NCBI RefSeq assembly: GCF_037975245.1 | Contig: NC_092576.1 | Location: forward strand, 6,368,001 to 6,432,000 | Reading direction: 5' to 3' | Source of the DNA: Apostichopus japonicus | Taxonomy: Eukaryota; Echinodermata; Holothuroidea; Aspidochirotida; Stichopodidae | DNA: 64,000 nucleotides | In this document: positions 44,674 through 58,658 of the stretch, piece by piece | Layout of the letters: every line of letters starts with the position of its first letter | Position numbering within the stretch: position 1 is the stretch's first letter | Notes under the pieces: model-generated | What the model was told of the DNA's origin: nothing | Seen by the model: only the letters and a program-made list of their open reading frames with translations | The model's database searches: none | Translations under genes and position numbers: made by a program

Positions 44674-47600
44674 GTAAGTTCGATGATGTCCTAACTCGTC
44701 GTACTGTCATAACAAAAGTGAAAAGGTGATGGTTCCGATTTTAACATTCCTTTAAGTAAATAACACATTTTTTTGTTACATTCCAGCAGCCATTTACCAT
44801 CTTCTTTACCTTCTTCTCCACCAACGGTGTTACCTTTTTAAGTGAATTTCTTTATGCATTTGTAGGTCAGAAAGAGATAACCATCGTCGAGTTTTCGTCC
44901 TAATTTCTCGTTTGCACATGGATGTTTTAGGGCCTCTTTTGATTTAGCAATCTGTCCTACCGAGTTTCCTAGTTATGGTAGGCCTGTGTTTTAAGTGGAG
45001 CAAAATTAAATTAAGCGAGCGTCTAATAGTAATACTGTGCTATATTATCATTGAGTGCCTCAATCATATTTTAGACCACTTCCCTAGCTTAGTCAGTTAT
45101 TGCCCTAGGCCTGCATATCTAATTATGTAAAATTTCTTGGTATAACCAGCTTATGCTTTAGGGCATTTTTTATTGTCTTGACTTCACTTTTCCGTCCTTC
45201 TTTCTCTTCTGCTTTGTATTCTTATATTTTTAGGATACAGTCCTTCAAGAAGTTACATTTGCTAATGACCCCTGTTATAATGGCAATTGCTAGCCATACT
45301 GTTTTTAGTATAACTGGTTTCAGTATTTTTCCTTTTATTCACCTGTAATTTTGTTACTATTGATAGGAATTTAATAATTACATTGTACAGCGATTTTCAT
45401 GTATTTATTTGTCAAAAAAGCAATTGAACTTCTGCAGTAAGGTTCTGTTTAATTTAATATATGGTGTACAGTAACTATAACACGTACAAAGGATATTTTT
45501 AGTTATGTTTGTACATATATCTATAATATGTTGCTTTATACTATACTAGGGCAAGTAAGTTCGGATAAAACTCTAAAGTGCAGAAATGTTTCTCTGAGAA
45601 GTAATTTTCACATGAGAGAGTGATTTGGGAAGGAAAGAAGATTTGGGACCAAGAAAAAATGAATCCAAATTGACAGTGGAATGTAATAAAGTGTTAGAAA
45701 AAAATATATTTCAGGTCAGATATTAAAGTTGGTCAACAGGTAACCATCTTGGTGTTCTAATTTTGTTTAGTTTTGAGGGCTCTAAACTTTGTCTAGCTGT
45801 GACATAAACTAGTATGTTTACTGTGTGGAAAACCTGCTACACATACTTGCACTTGTATAGCAGTTCGCCAGTTTGCTAGGCTGCATTTTGTGATTCGATA
45901 CAAATTCTAGGACAAATTATTCCCTGGTCAACACCGACCATTTACCAGAATGACTCAAATACATACTGTGCAGTAGAGGTACCTTCAATTGAGTATGTTC
46001 AATGTACATTAATTAGTACTGAATCTTTTCATGTTCCATGAGTGTGCCCTTTACCACTGGAATACATTGATGGTAGGATTTAAAACATTTCAAGTCATGT
46101 GTAAAATGACATGAGATTTTGTCTCTCAGGCCAGCTAGGCTACTGTGAAGCTTACTTTACTGTTCACACATTTATGTGCTGTGACTACCTGCACCATATG
46201 CAGTGCCAAACTGACTCAGGTGGAAAATCATCACATCTGTTTGACATGATGGTATTAATTTGGTTTGTGGCTTAGAAGTGTAAAGGTTTGGTTATTCTAG
46301 AAGACTAGTGGACAAACCACAAGCTTTAGCTTAATTATCCAACCTCAATTTATGAAAGAACCAGGGAGGAGAAAGTGTGATAAAATGAACATGTGTGATA
46401 TTTATACATGTACCTATAATACCCATGTGCATACAGTATGTACAACTGTAACCAAGGAACCCCAAAAAACAAAGAAACAAAATTGTTAAGAAACATAAAT
46501 ATAATATATACTGTAGGTATATATAGTCAATTTTATTATACATGTGTGAAACATATTTTAATTGAATAGCGATGTGTCTTGTTTTCCACAATTTCTTGTA
46601 ATCACTCAATCTTGTTCAGACAAGTATAAAACTGGTGTTATAAATTCTTGGACTTTCCTGGAGACAATATCTCTCAAGTTTATTTGTCATACATGAACTG
46701 TAAAAGCTAATAAATTAATTAACATTATAATACCTTACATTTGTGATTTGATCACTATAATTAACGGGAAGAGAGAAATGTTTGACATCATCTCATACAG
46801 TCAAAAGAAGATCAGTTAATGTCCAATTTTTTGTTTCCATATTTGGTCTATAAATCTATGAGGGTTGATCAAAGTCAACAAGATCCAAGAATTTTTACCA
46901 AATTTTTTCACCAAATAAGAAATGAAAACTTTGGAAAAAGAAATGTAAACTATTTTCATGTAGTATACTCATCATACCTGTACATTAACACAGATTGGGA
47001 GAGAGAAAAAGAGGAATAAGAATAAAATAATTCTATAACAGTACTACTTGCCCTCTTTGCGATGCAGCTTCTACCCACCCCTAAGCCTTAGAACCACCTT
47101 CCATCGCTTCCCTTAACTACCATGTATTAGTAGAAAAACAAAAATAAATAAAGGAATAAAAAAAGGGCAAAAGAAACTTTGGAACGCAATCGTATTGGTT
47201 GTGTGACTTGGACTAAAGCCCCTGGATTGCACAATACCTGGTAACAGTCTGATGTCATATTGGCACTGAACTATGTACACAAATTACACAATATTATAAC
47301 ACTTTCTAAACAATGAGTTCTTGTAACTCCACTAGGCCTACTATAAGGCTGGTGGTTCTGGGGGTTCTTTTCGTGGGAAAAGATTTGACTCAGTATGCAA
47401 ATGGTATAAAAAGTGTGTTATACATACAATCTGTGTGCTGATATAACAAGCAAAATAATTATGATTTTTATAATTATTTATAAACTTGAAATAATTTTGG
47501 GGAAAAGTTGATTATAAACTACTTTGAACACCTTCATTTATTCAAACACTTCTCCTCCACATACAAATGTTTACGTCTCTCAAAACCCTCCCCCTCTGAA

Positions 47601-50600
47601 AAAAAGCTCTTTTACCTCCCTCATAAACAGTTCCCCCTTCACTTAAGAAGTAAAAGACCATTCCAATCAATATTTCTTAAATAAATTACTCCCACCCCCC
47701 CCCCCCCCAACCCACCTTCAAAAGCATCCTACCTTAATAAGCCTTCTCATTTCCAAGTTCAGAAAAGATCCAAAAAGATGTAGACACACGTACGCAAACA
47801 GGCATTTTGGACAAATACACACTGTTAAGTGTTGGTTATTACAATTTTTGAAGCAGGAATTATTAGAGCTGTGTGTCATATTCATGAGTCACTGAAAATT
47901 AAATACCATTCAAGGAGTGAAATTTTTTAGTTATTTAAATTTATTTATTTGTATGAATTTTTTTAAATATTGTGTTCATTGTACCAGATTCGTAGGTAAT
48001 GAAAGAGGTGTACGTAAAAATCTGATCTACAGTAATACCTTTAAAAATGTAAAACCAGGTAATTGACGACGAGGCACTTTCCAGTTGAAGTAACTTTTTG
48101 GCCTAATTTATGCTAAAGCAAACAGGTTTGATTTACCCAGGACTCAGAGGGCTAACTAAATAATTATACAATGACCGAGTGGTCGAGTGGAATCCAGTTA
48201 CTTTCCTTTAACAAAGCCAGCTTTTTGGATCATTTCCTCAAACACACTCTTCAGATTCAACATGGCTCCAGGATTGTAACCATCTGACCTCCAACATCAA
48301 AAAACAGTTCCAATGTAAATATTGCTCTTCAAACCGTGCCTTTTATTCTCTCCCAGCAAACACATTTGGCATGAAACGAATCAAACGATTGGCTCATAGA
48401 CAAAGCCCTATCCTTTAAGAAGAGAATTTTGTCATATCAATACAGACAGAAAATCTGTGCAAAAAAAAAAGGAAGGGAAAAAAGAGTTTAGTTGACAAGA
48501 TCAAACAGCCTGTCCTTAGCCTTTAAGCAAACAATCAAGAATTTGAAAGCCCTTCATGTGTGTGTATATGTTAAGCAGTTTTTTTTAGATCATACATACA
48601 GTACGAAGTAGGCAGCTTGTGTTTTGGTGTGTATGTACAGCAGTTCTCAGTACTGTACAGAAACCATGGCTGCATATTATTGCATTCATTTGCCAAATAT
48701 AGGGTTGGTTGGTTGGTTCCGCATTCTTCCAAATCCGCCTTAAAACTTTAATACTCGAGATCTCTAAAAGAAATTGTCAAAACAGGAGGTCTGAAATTAG
48801 TTGACAGGTTTCAAGGATTTTAATCACTTCTTGTTAAGGTTCATAATATACGTATATACTAGAATTTTTTCTACAATGAACCCCCAATGTATTAAGCGCC
48901 GGTTCTTCGTCTCTAGGCAAGACCCGACTGTATTCTCGCTTGATTTGTGAAATTTCTTTTGCCAAGTCCGCATGGCGCATGCATCGATAATTTTTCTCCA
49001 GAGCAAGGCCAGGTAACCTAATTAGAATACAAGGAATTAGTTTTAAAACAGACTGCAGGAAATGTTCAAATGATGCAAACTTTTACTTTGTAGATTTCTA
49101 GAAAGAAGTAGGGTACATTTCGGGATTTTCTTGGCCTCGTTCCTAACTGACGGACATATTCAAGTTCTGGCTAAAATTAAGGAAGAGGAATAAGGTTAAG
49201 AATTCCTTCTTTTTTTTCCTGGTCGGTTTTACAAGTGTATGAGTCACTCATTTTGAGCTGAGTTAGACCTGCCTGCATAGTTAAAGAGACGGGTGAGTTC
49301 TGTTTCCGTGGTTACCGCCCAGTAGTGATTCTCTCTGTGTCTTTCATACATGTACGTTTGAAGCCCTGGATGATGGTTTGAGCATCATTTGTATAAAATT
49401 TGCATAATTAATCAGTGCTGCATCATCTATGTACGGCCTGATAGTCACTTCTCTACTATCTGTTGTTCGATTCAGCCATGTCAGAACAACATACAGTAAA
49501 TCAATAATATATAAATAAAGTGGGAGTTATATTTGCTCCAAAGAAATATTGTTTTTGTCGATCTGATTGTATACATGTACTCGTATTCATGTGTGTCTTA
49601 CTGTGGGTAGTGAAATAATACATGTGTAATGTAGACTTCGAACCAAGTAAATTTCCAACCAAGTTCCCCGCAACTTTTAGTCGGAAAATGATTTTTTTTT
49701 GTAACCCGTGTCCAGATTTTCTTCACAGCCCGATACGTTTCAGTCAGCGCAGAACGATTGATCTCAATGATGCAACCCACTCAGCTACGCACAACCTTAC
49801 CTTTTATCGTCCTAGTTTCTGTTGTTTGTCATTCAATATATTTATCGGTTTGAGACCTGCAAGGAGAATAAAGACGATATGCCTGCAAGTTTTCCTTTCC
49901 CCGGAGTTGCCGTTATGAACGTTTCAACGATCACGGTGCAAATTAAAGTACAGTAACCACGTTATCTTTCCCCTCGACGACCAAGGTGTCATCTTATTTG
50001 ATCAAATTTGAATTTCCCGAGACGAATATATACCTACGAATGTATCTTTGAGTCAGACGAATGGGAGGGTGGATGATAGGGGAACAGACTGTGTACGTGT
50101 AGAATACATGATATATGCTTAACTGTGACTCGTTCATTATTAGCACTTAGTTCCCTATGTATAGAACCATCATATTACTTGACCCCCAGGCCCCATAACA
50201 GTGTGGACTGGTTTCCCAACACTTTGCATAGGCTACAATGGATAGAGGAGAGAAAATCGAACTGGTGTGGCTAAAGGTTTGACCAACACAATGGCCCGAG
50301 GCATTTTGGCCTTTTCAGAATATATTGACCAGTGGCGAACTAATCCCACTCACAGGAGAGCTATTTAAGCGATGGGGGGAAAAGAAGAAACACTGTGAGG
50401 AAATGGCAGACAGTTGTATGGCTGCACGGGTGAACACAGTATGATGGAATTGGGGATAAGAAGGCAATAGAGCGTTAGTTCTTTTGTGGGACACAATGGG
50501 TGCGAAGCAAGGTGGTTAATTGAAGCCCTGTGGGGGGAAATCAGACGTAAAATAAAAAGGAACTTTCTTCTGACTGGAATCTGAGGACAACACCTCGGCG

Positions 50601-53340
50601 AAGGATCTCGACAACTGTGTACTCGCATTTGAACGTCAGAAGAAAAAATACCCCGGGCCTTAAAATAGCAGCCGGGGCGATTTGGGTTGTCCTTGTGCAA
50701 CGGCCCGTAAGGAGCCAAAGAAAAAAAAGAGGGAAGAAAATTGAAAATAGTAACGATACCAAAAACTAAGAAGAATAAAATGGTAAAGAAAGCAAGGAGC
50801 ACGAAAAGTTTAAGGTTAAATCTACAGTGCGTGGTACATTGAGCAGTGATGTACAGTAATGAAGGTTCACTTCACTAGGGCATTTTAAGGGTGAGCATTA
50901 CCATGATGTGTTTCTCACAAAAGGCTGACATTGACCGTACAGTAGTTTTCCGGTTTCATTGAGTGGGTTTTTTAAAAGGAATAGTGTTTCTGCTTGAAGC
51001 AAGTTGGGGTCCTGCCATTGGTGCAGAGGTCTTGAGGTGTCTGGCAATTCAGTAAACTCTATACATATGTTGTACACTCTGAAATTTTTCTCAAACATCC
51101 CAACAGGCATTATGATCATGGGTGGTTATTGTAAACGATACTTAAGATTAGTGTAGGTCAAAACTAATCAAACTGTGCTTTTCTCTGTTTTAAAATATAA
51201 AACAGATCTATATATTAGATCTATGTTTATACAAGTTTCAGGTTGTTTTCATGTAAAATTTACATGTGTCAAATTCAGTGTCCCTGTGCTTTGTTTTAGT
51301 TCTCGTATTAAAATAAATATATACTGAAAATGCTACATATATGTATGGTTGTGTGTGTTAATTGTACAAAATTTTTTGTAGCAATTTGCCCATTTTGCAT
51401 ATATAGAATTTTTGCGATGCGATACCGGATAAAATCATTGCCTTTCGATTATTTCATAACCTTGAAAAACCACAAAAAACTTTTAGACCTCAAATTTTGA
51501 TCGATGCCGTCGTGTCAAGATGTTATGTTTTTCTCGATCTGTTATTGTGTCTTTACGGATCGCAGATTAACATTACGTCGAGCTATCGACTACAATCTCG
51601 CCATCCGTCTAATTCTAAGGTTAAAATTAATCCTTATTTTGTGGATGGTATGAGTTCCCTCTGGTGGTGTCATTACCTGCTCAGCGGTGCATTCCCCAGA
51701 GCGACGGTTTCTACAAAGAATATCACACCGGCAGAAAATTACTCAGCTTGTATGGATCTTTATTTCTTACCCATAATGCATTTTCCAGATCTATACGCAA
51801 CTCCAGTCAAGTGTAGGCTATTCATTCATTTAACCTAGTCGTAACACTGTTCATATTAAACCTACGTACATTAAAAAACATGACACTTTTACAAGTCAAA
51901 AAAGTCGTCTCCATTTCATCGAGGTTGGAAAACTTTTTGCAAGATTCGTTTCTTATCTATCTATGTAAAACTGTGATGAAAACTGACGGACTTTCCCCTA
52001 TTTCATCGAGAAGATTGGATTTTTCGATTTATTCTTTAAAGGAATCAATAATTTATCAAGAAGTTTGAAATATTGATAGCCTGCACTTTTGGCAAGGTCA
52101 CTTTACAATCTTTCTTGACAGACTTTCAAATGTATGCATGCAATGTTCCGATTTACTCATATTATTTGGGTGATTACGTACCATTCCTATCGTGAAATTT
52201 TAAATTGTTTCACAAGGCCTCCAATTATAAACGATTTGAAAACTAACCCTGCCATGAATTGAAAAAAAGATCCCAAAAAAGAATAAACAAATAGTGATAA
52301 AAGTCTAGGTGTGACACAATCTCTTATTGTAAATGACCAAGCTTTTAATTTTATGTCTCTGGAGACCAAAAAAAGAAGAAAAAGGCCACTAATGTATCTA
52401 CAGTATCTTCCTCTCCAGTAAATGTTTCTCATATTACACGCAAATTATGTCCACGCAAACTGTGCGAGCTAGAATAATGTACGCTAATTGCCCTTGTATG
52501 TAATGGTGTGTAGCCAATATCAATCCTGGTGGATCGATAAAGTAAACGTCGTTTAAAGTGGTTATGAGTTTGATGATGCTAGGAAGGGCTGATAAGAAGA
52601 AGTAGGTGAAATTCAAATTTCTGATTTAGTTACATAGTAAATATGACTGACATTACAATTAATTCTGTCCGTTTCCTTCATTCAATGAGTACTGGCTTCA
52701 GTCAGTCAGTCGGTTGTATTTGTACGGCGCTACGATTGTAGCGTACAAAACTACACATGTTGTCTGTAGGCGTGTTAAATGAACATGTATACATTACAAT
52801 GCTAGACTGTGTCACATGAGGGAATATAGGCTGGCACTCTTTGGCAATTTGTAAAATAGTTGTAATGGGGGAAGGCATGGGGTGGGGGGGGGATGGGAAA
52901 TGGGAAGGATAAGGGTTTTAATAATCATTTCCATATTTGCTACCAGTTTCAGTTGCTATATTTTATAAATGCAGGGAATAATTTAAAAAGTTCAAAATTT
53001 CTGTAGCAGTTTTGAAGGCAGTTTAGACTTTCTATTATAAAAAAATGTAAAAAAAAAGCAATAAAACATATATAAAAAAAAAATAAAAAACCTATGGTTC
53101 CTTCATATTAAACCTATTAACGGTATGTCTTTGCACTTGACTTTGTACTTTTATAGCAATTTGCTAGGCAATACTCACTGTATCATTTTGCGATGACGAG
53201 ATACTGGATAAATTTATGATGCCCAGAAATGTCACAAAGGTTTATAAACTGTCATTTAGAATCGAATCTACGAAATCTAATATCAAGAGGCTCTGTAGTT
53301 CGCAGAAATTTGAAATTCAGAAAATGCTTTTGCTTTCAAA
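44674..53340 (+). other. Probable first intron of the ephrin-like gene, part 1
   Basis: No exon with family resemblance on either strand. It contains a C run (47695-47708) and a region of unusual TCGAT-rich composition with a moderate plus-strand frame (51497-51838, unknown, probably chance). Many short TAC(A)GTA-type palindromic words occur. Confidence 0.4.
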
Positions 53341-53343
53341 ATC

Positions 53344-53393
53344 AAACTTTACTACTTCACTCCTTGCTTACCTGTCTCCCCGCAACCGTAGCA
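53344..53393 (-). repeat. Dispersed short repeat, copy A
   Basis: Core TGCTTACCTGTCTCCCCGCA. The same core occurs at 54346-54394 and 58609-58658, all in the same orientation. Confidence 0.7.
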
Positions 53394-53544
53394 AACAAAA
53401 TACAGTGAAAATTAATTAATTTGAAAAGAAATTAGTCAGATCTCATCTTGTGCAGACATGAATAATCATTAGAACTTTACAGATCTATGTCAGATTCCAT
53501 CAGCAATAAGGTAATGTTGTAGTTCAAGCAATTTTTTGTAACTT

Positions 53545-53612
53545 CTGTGATACGGTGATACCGCGATATGGCAATACAGTGATACGGCGATACAGTGATA
53601 CGGTGATACGGA
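53545..53612. repeat. GATACGG/GATACCG minisatellite
   Basis: About seven copies of an 8-9 bp unit GTGATACGGC with variants such as GCGATATGGC. Confidence 0.85.
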
Positions 53613-54345
53613 TAAAAGTACAGTACATCCACCAAGATTTTGTAGCGTCTGATTCCCTGCTCCTGAAAATTATGATTCATGATCTGTAAGATTAATTTAG
53701 TTAATATCTCAGTGCCTATAGGTACTACCGAATTTGTAATTTGCAATTAATTGAGTCAAATTTTTTAAGCCCTAAAATTTTTAATTTGCATGTCGCAAAG
53801 TCGTCAGTCTTCAGTTCAATTCTCAACCATGTTTATAGGTGTCCTGAGGAGGGAAATAAAAGAAAAATTTGTGCACTTAATCAGAAAATTCTGCATATAT
53901 AGATCTCCAGTCTGCTGTTAATATATGCATAACATAATCTCGCAGGGGATGGGAATTCAAAGGATTAAAAATTCATTCCAGTTACCGCTAAATTAAATTT
54001 GTTTTCTGGTGAGTGAATGAATGAAATAATACTGTAGACAGTACAGTATACTACTGTATCAACTATCAAGTATAGTGCAACAACTTCATTTGACACTCAC
54101 AAGGTTGTATTTAATATCTGAACAGTCTGTGTGTCTGGATGGGCATTAAGAGCTATATAGTACATGTATAGCAAACTGAATGTAACATGGTGGTAGCTGG
54201 TTGGCTCAGTGTAAGAGTTATATGTCAGTCTTTGAATGTACTTACTACACAGGGAAATGATTTCTATCCGGTATATAGCATCTCAAGCTACTATGCAAAA
54301 TGGTCACATTTGCTATGTATGCAATCTCTGTAAAAGATGTATAGC

Positions 54346-54394
54346 AGTATTTACTTCGCTCCTCGCTTACCTGTCTCCCCACAACCTTAGCACT
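54346..54394 (-). repeat. Dispersed short repeat, copy B
   Basis: AGTATTTACTTCGCTCCTCG followed by CTTACCTGTCTCCCCACAAC. Copy C shares almost the whole 45 bp. Confidence 0.75.
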
Positions 54395-57300
54395 CTCGTT
54401 CTACCTTTCTACCACACATGTGGATACGCAGTAGAATTTTAAAGCTAGCTTGCATGTTAACGTGAGCCTACACAGTATTGGCACACTTAACCTTATTCTC
54501 TGCTACATGGTGCAATTATCGTAATAGAAACTGGAATGCTGCTGTCAACAAAGTTATTAAAGTTAATGTTCCGTAAAACGGTACATGTATGTAAATTAGC
54601 GTCAGACTTGATGGTACAGTCGATTTTGCAATGGAAAAAAAAAAGAAAAATATTACACAGTTGGTCTAATATTCTCCGTTATAAGGTCTTTGTTTCTTCA
54701 TATAAGTTACATCGTCTGACCTGTATTTACCCCTGAAATCTGCTATACATCTGTGGTGTCTGTGGTTGAGGGCAATGACTCTCCTCTGTCAAGTTATTAT
54801 CATACCTATCTAAAGGAGGGTTCTAATTAAATGTCTGAGAGAGAAGCAAATTTAATTATTTTTAATTAATTTTTAGGTGACAGTAAAATGTCTGAACATC
54901 GGTGACCATTAATTGACCTACAGTACTAGCAAATTTGGGAGAAATATCTGACAAAACTTCGAAAACACAACTTTTGCATAATCTGTGTCGTAATTATTGA
55001 CATCAAACTGTTTCGCTTACAAAGTTACTTCATTTGGTGGGGGAGGGGGGTGAGATAGAGGGCTGTGGTGGGGGAGGGAGTGGTGGGGACATATGGACAT
55101 CCTGTTATAAGTCAGGAGCCCTTTAGAGTGGTGCAATTTTTGTTATCTCTCCATGCACAGGCAGCTGAACTAACTTTGAACCTGAGTATATAAATACCAA
55201 CACATACAGGTCTGTGTAGCTTGCAAGTATTAAAGGGATTGTTTGTTTGTAAGATTTAAAGATGAACTTGTCAAATTTGTTTGATCCTCAGCACAGGTGG
55301 TTTTTGGCCAGAGATTGGTCAGGGAAGTAGTTGATTATTTAACCTGTGGACAATGGTGACACTTGGTATTTAATTGGCCCAAAAGGGGATCCCGATTATA
55401 AGCAAACATTTCAATCAAACAAGATCTTAAAATGACATCTCAAGTAAGTTAGCAAATCAGTTTTGCTGAGAGAGAGTAGAGAGAGGAGAAGTCAAGGCTA
55501 CTTAACTATCAAGTGACTTATGATATGAAAACAAGGGGGGGGGGGGAAGGCAAAATGGTATTAATACAGTAACTTATGTTTACAAAGAAATACTTTGGGA
55601 AACAATCGCTGTTTGTAATGGCCTTTCCTGTGGATTTTTGGTTGACGGCTCTGTAGGAGTACTGTGTTCAATCCATCATGGTTAGTTGGTCTTTGTGACA
55701 TTGTTAAAACTGATCACGTCCAAGTTTTGTTCCACAAAATAAGTAGGGACTCTTTGAGTGTCCAAATATGTAATGAAGAGAATAAGGGCCATTGCGACTT
55801 TTGAGTCATGAAATCCTTATGTGTAGCCAACCGACAAGGAAGTAACATTTTAAAAGTAAAGCGTTGAAATAACTCTGGATTGATGGAATGTGGAGTGAAA
55901 TTACCACTACATCGAAGTAAAGTAAGAACTGCTTGTCAGTCACTCATGATTCGTGAGACTTCGTCCAAATTTTGAGCCGTGGAATCTCGTTGACATTTTT
56001 GAGTAAACTTGTCCCCACCCTTGCTTTGTCATTGTCTTTTGATCTCTGTGTAAGTCTTTCTAGAGATCGTAGAGGGTTTTGTTAATTTGTTTGTGCAAAG
56101 GTCTCTTTTGTCTGGTTTACAGTGCCTGCCCACTCGCACGGTCTTCAGTCCTAATGTGTACACTTTGGATTTACTCTCTCCAACAGTACTTCGCTCACCC
56201 AAAACGGTACAGTGTTGTTTCTTGTATCGAGACTTTCGTTAAATCCCAGACGTGTCGCCCCCTCTTGGATACGGGATGTTTCAAAAGTTTTTGACTTGTG
56301 TGGTTAGAAGAAAATATAAGTGTCAATGTGACATAGGTGATCATTATCTACAGATTACACTCCTAATTTTTTTTTCCTCTCATTAAAAGACTCGAAGCAG
56401 GAACTTGATTGACAGCTTGTAGTGGTGTATGATAATTAGAAGTTGATTGAAATGGAGGAGGTTAAAGAGAGGAAGATTAAGGGAGTGTGGGTTTCTCAGT
56501 CTGACCAAAATGTGGTAGGGGTCCCTCACAATTAATGCAACCTCCCAGAGGTAAAGCTTGCAAGGGATGCTGGGATGGTATAATTAGAAAACTCAAAATC
56601 TCAGCTAGCTTAAAAGTTAAACCTATGCACAAAAACAGTTAAAGCTTGTAGTAAACAATTCCAAGAATTGTGTTGAAAGTCACAAAAATACTGTTTTGAA
56701 GTTTGAATGACATGTACAGTAGCTACGTAATTTGGTATTGGTATCTATGGGCCCTATATATTATGCTGCTTGCGTGGACATTGGATAGGGTCTGTGATTG
56801 AGTCTGGTGGGTACATCAGGGGTGCAGTGTTATATTGGAGTGGAAACGGGGAAAGTAAGTGCATATGAGTTCATATACTGCCTCTCCCCCCTCCCCCGTC
56901 CCCTTCCATTACCCATGTCACCAGCTCCCTTACCCATGTAACCATGGCATCAACCACTTACTGGTACAGGTACAGGTACAGGTAGTATACAGTACCCCTA
57001 CCTGAAAGTGTAACCACTTGAAGAGGCATTCATTTCTTAAGCAAGTTGTTCTTTCTACCCTAAAATATCGTATCTCCATTGCATTTCACTTCTAAACATA
57101 AACATGTACAATATATGTACCATATGGATAATTTTAGAGTTTTAAGCCGGCTGTCATACACGATGATCTCTTTAAGATTTCCCATATGTCGGCAGGTTAC
57201 AAGCAGACTGGTAATTATTTCATGAAGGTCTCTGCAGAATAGTGAAGCAAACTTTCTGAGGACATTTTAACCCCCCCCCATCCCCCCTCATGCATACCTC

Positions 57301-58608
57301 TGGTCGTTCTGTGCAGGGTTAACTTTAAGATCTAACTTGACTTCATTCCTCTATTACCCTTTACCTCCTTTACATACACTTCTTGACTCAGATAATTAAC
57401 TGCATATGTTTCCAGGAATTTTTGTTGTGATGGTTTTAATAGGCCTCTCGACCCCCCCCCCCCCCCGCCCTCTCTGTACATATTTCCTATTCAAATAAAC
57501 GATACTAACAGTTAACGCTTGCCAATATATCCCCGGTAAGCTGGCGTAATAAGTTACTGATTAGAGAGAAAGTGAGTAATTTACACACACGTAGAACTGG
57601 TTTTCAAATCTCAATTTCATAGCAATTTGTTAGGAGACTTTGAGGATCACTTTTCCTGCTAGTGAAATGTTAGACTCGGTGATGAGCGTTTATTGGCGAC
57701 CTCCGTCCCAGGAGAGTTGTCATAAATAGCCGCGTCGAGGTATCCGTTGCGAGGTCTTGACGTTTGGAGGAATGGTTGGACGTGTGGATGCCGTTGGAAA
57801 GAAAAAAAGAAGGAGAGTCCCTTAAAGTGGCCTTAGGACTACGTGAGTACAAGTTACGAAGAAAAACATCTCTATATGTCACTGAGCCTATGTAAAGAAG
57901 GAATCAGTTGGCTACATGTGCTTTGTAGGGTCTGGATAGAGTTAAATGGATGTACCTGTACCCACTCGGCGGCTTTTAATTTGCAAGAATATTTATTCCG
58001 CTGCCGAGTCGAGGGAATGGCTGCAGGCGGCAGATGGAACCTCGTGGGAAGCATGAACATGTCGTCGTTTATTGGTGTAATTTGGCGGATACGTCCGTCA
58101 CGAAGACTTAGAGATGACAGTCAACAGGACCGTACGCGCAAGCCGCTGCACGAACATAGCCTTGCAGTCCACACAGGCTTAGAATAAGTGTCGTAGGGTG
58201 CTACGTTGATGAGATGGCTTATACCCCAGTGGGTACCCAAATGCATGGAGGAATGGTACCGTTTATCCTTGGACAGGATCATTGTAACATGAATCTTACA
58301 AACTGTGTTAATTACTGAACTGTAATGTGATGCAATGAACATGCCTCCAAATATGATACACTCGGCAAAGAGCAAAAATATAACGGCTTCATTGTCAATA
58401 CTATTGCAGGTTTCTATCAGTATATTGCCAGTGTAAAGGACTGCTGGAGTCTCTGAGAGTAAAATTGATAATAAATAATAATTAACGATAATTAATTAAT
58501 GGTAATACGTAGCTCAGATACAGTTAAGAAAAAAGCATTAAATACAACCCAGGAAAGCAAAGCCCTTTGAGTGAATAAATAAATAAATAAATAATTAAAT
58601 ATGCACAT
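54395..58608 (+). other. Probable ephrin-like gene intron, part 2
   Basis: G-rich run at 55038-55090; C-rich runs at 57270-57288 and 57452-57470. A CpG-richer patch spans 57650-58180 (see findings). No exon recognised. Confidence 0.4.
58573..58597. repeat. (AAAT)n microsatellite
   Basis: Six AAAT repeats. Confidence 0.9.
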
Positions 58609-58658
58609 TTGTATTTACTGCGCTCCTCGCTTACCTGTCTCCCCACAACCTCAGCACC
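58609..58658 (-). repeat. Dispersed short repeat, copy C
   Basis: TGTATTTACTGCGCTCCTCG followed by CTTACCTGTCTCCCCACAAC, as in copy B. Confidence 0.75.

Noticed and set aside
50365-50802. 145-residue minus-strand open frame
   Set aside because: No family resemblance, hydrophobic and proline-rich by composition, overlapped by another frame, and no splice context. Probably chance.
51497-51838. 113-residue plus-strand frame as an ephrin second exon
   Set aside because: It has no ephrin cupredoxin-domain cysteine pattern and no suitable acceptor in the right phase was seen.
57843-58187. 114-residue plus-strand frame as a gene
   Set aside because: No recognised family and no clear splice signals; kept only as a CpG-rich patch worth checking.
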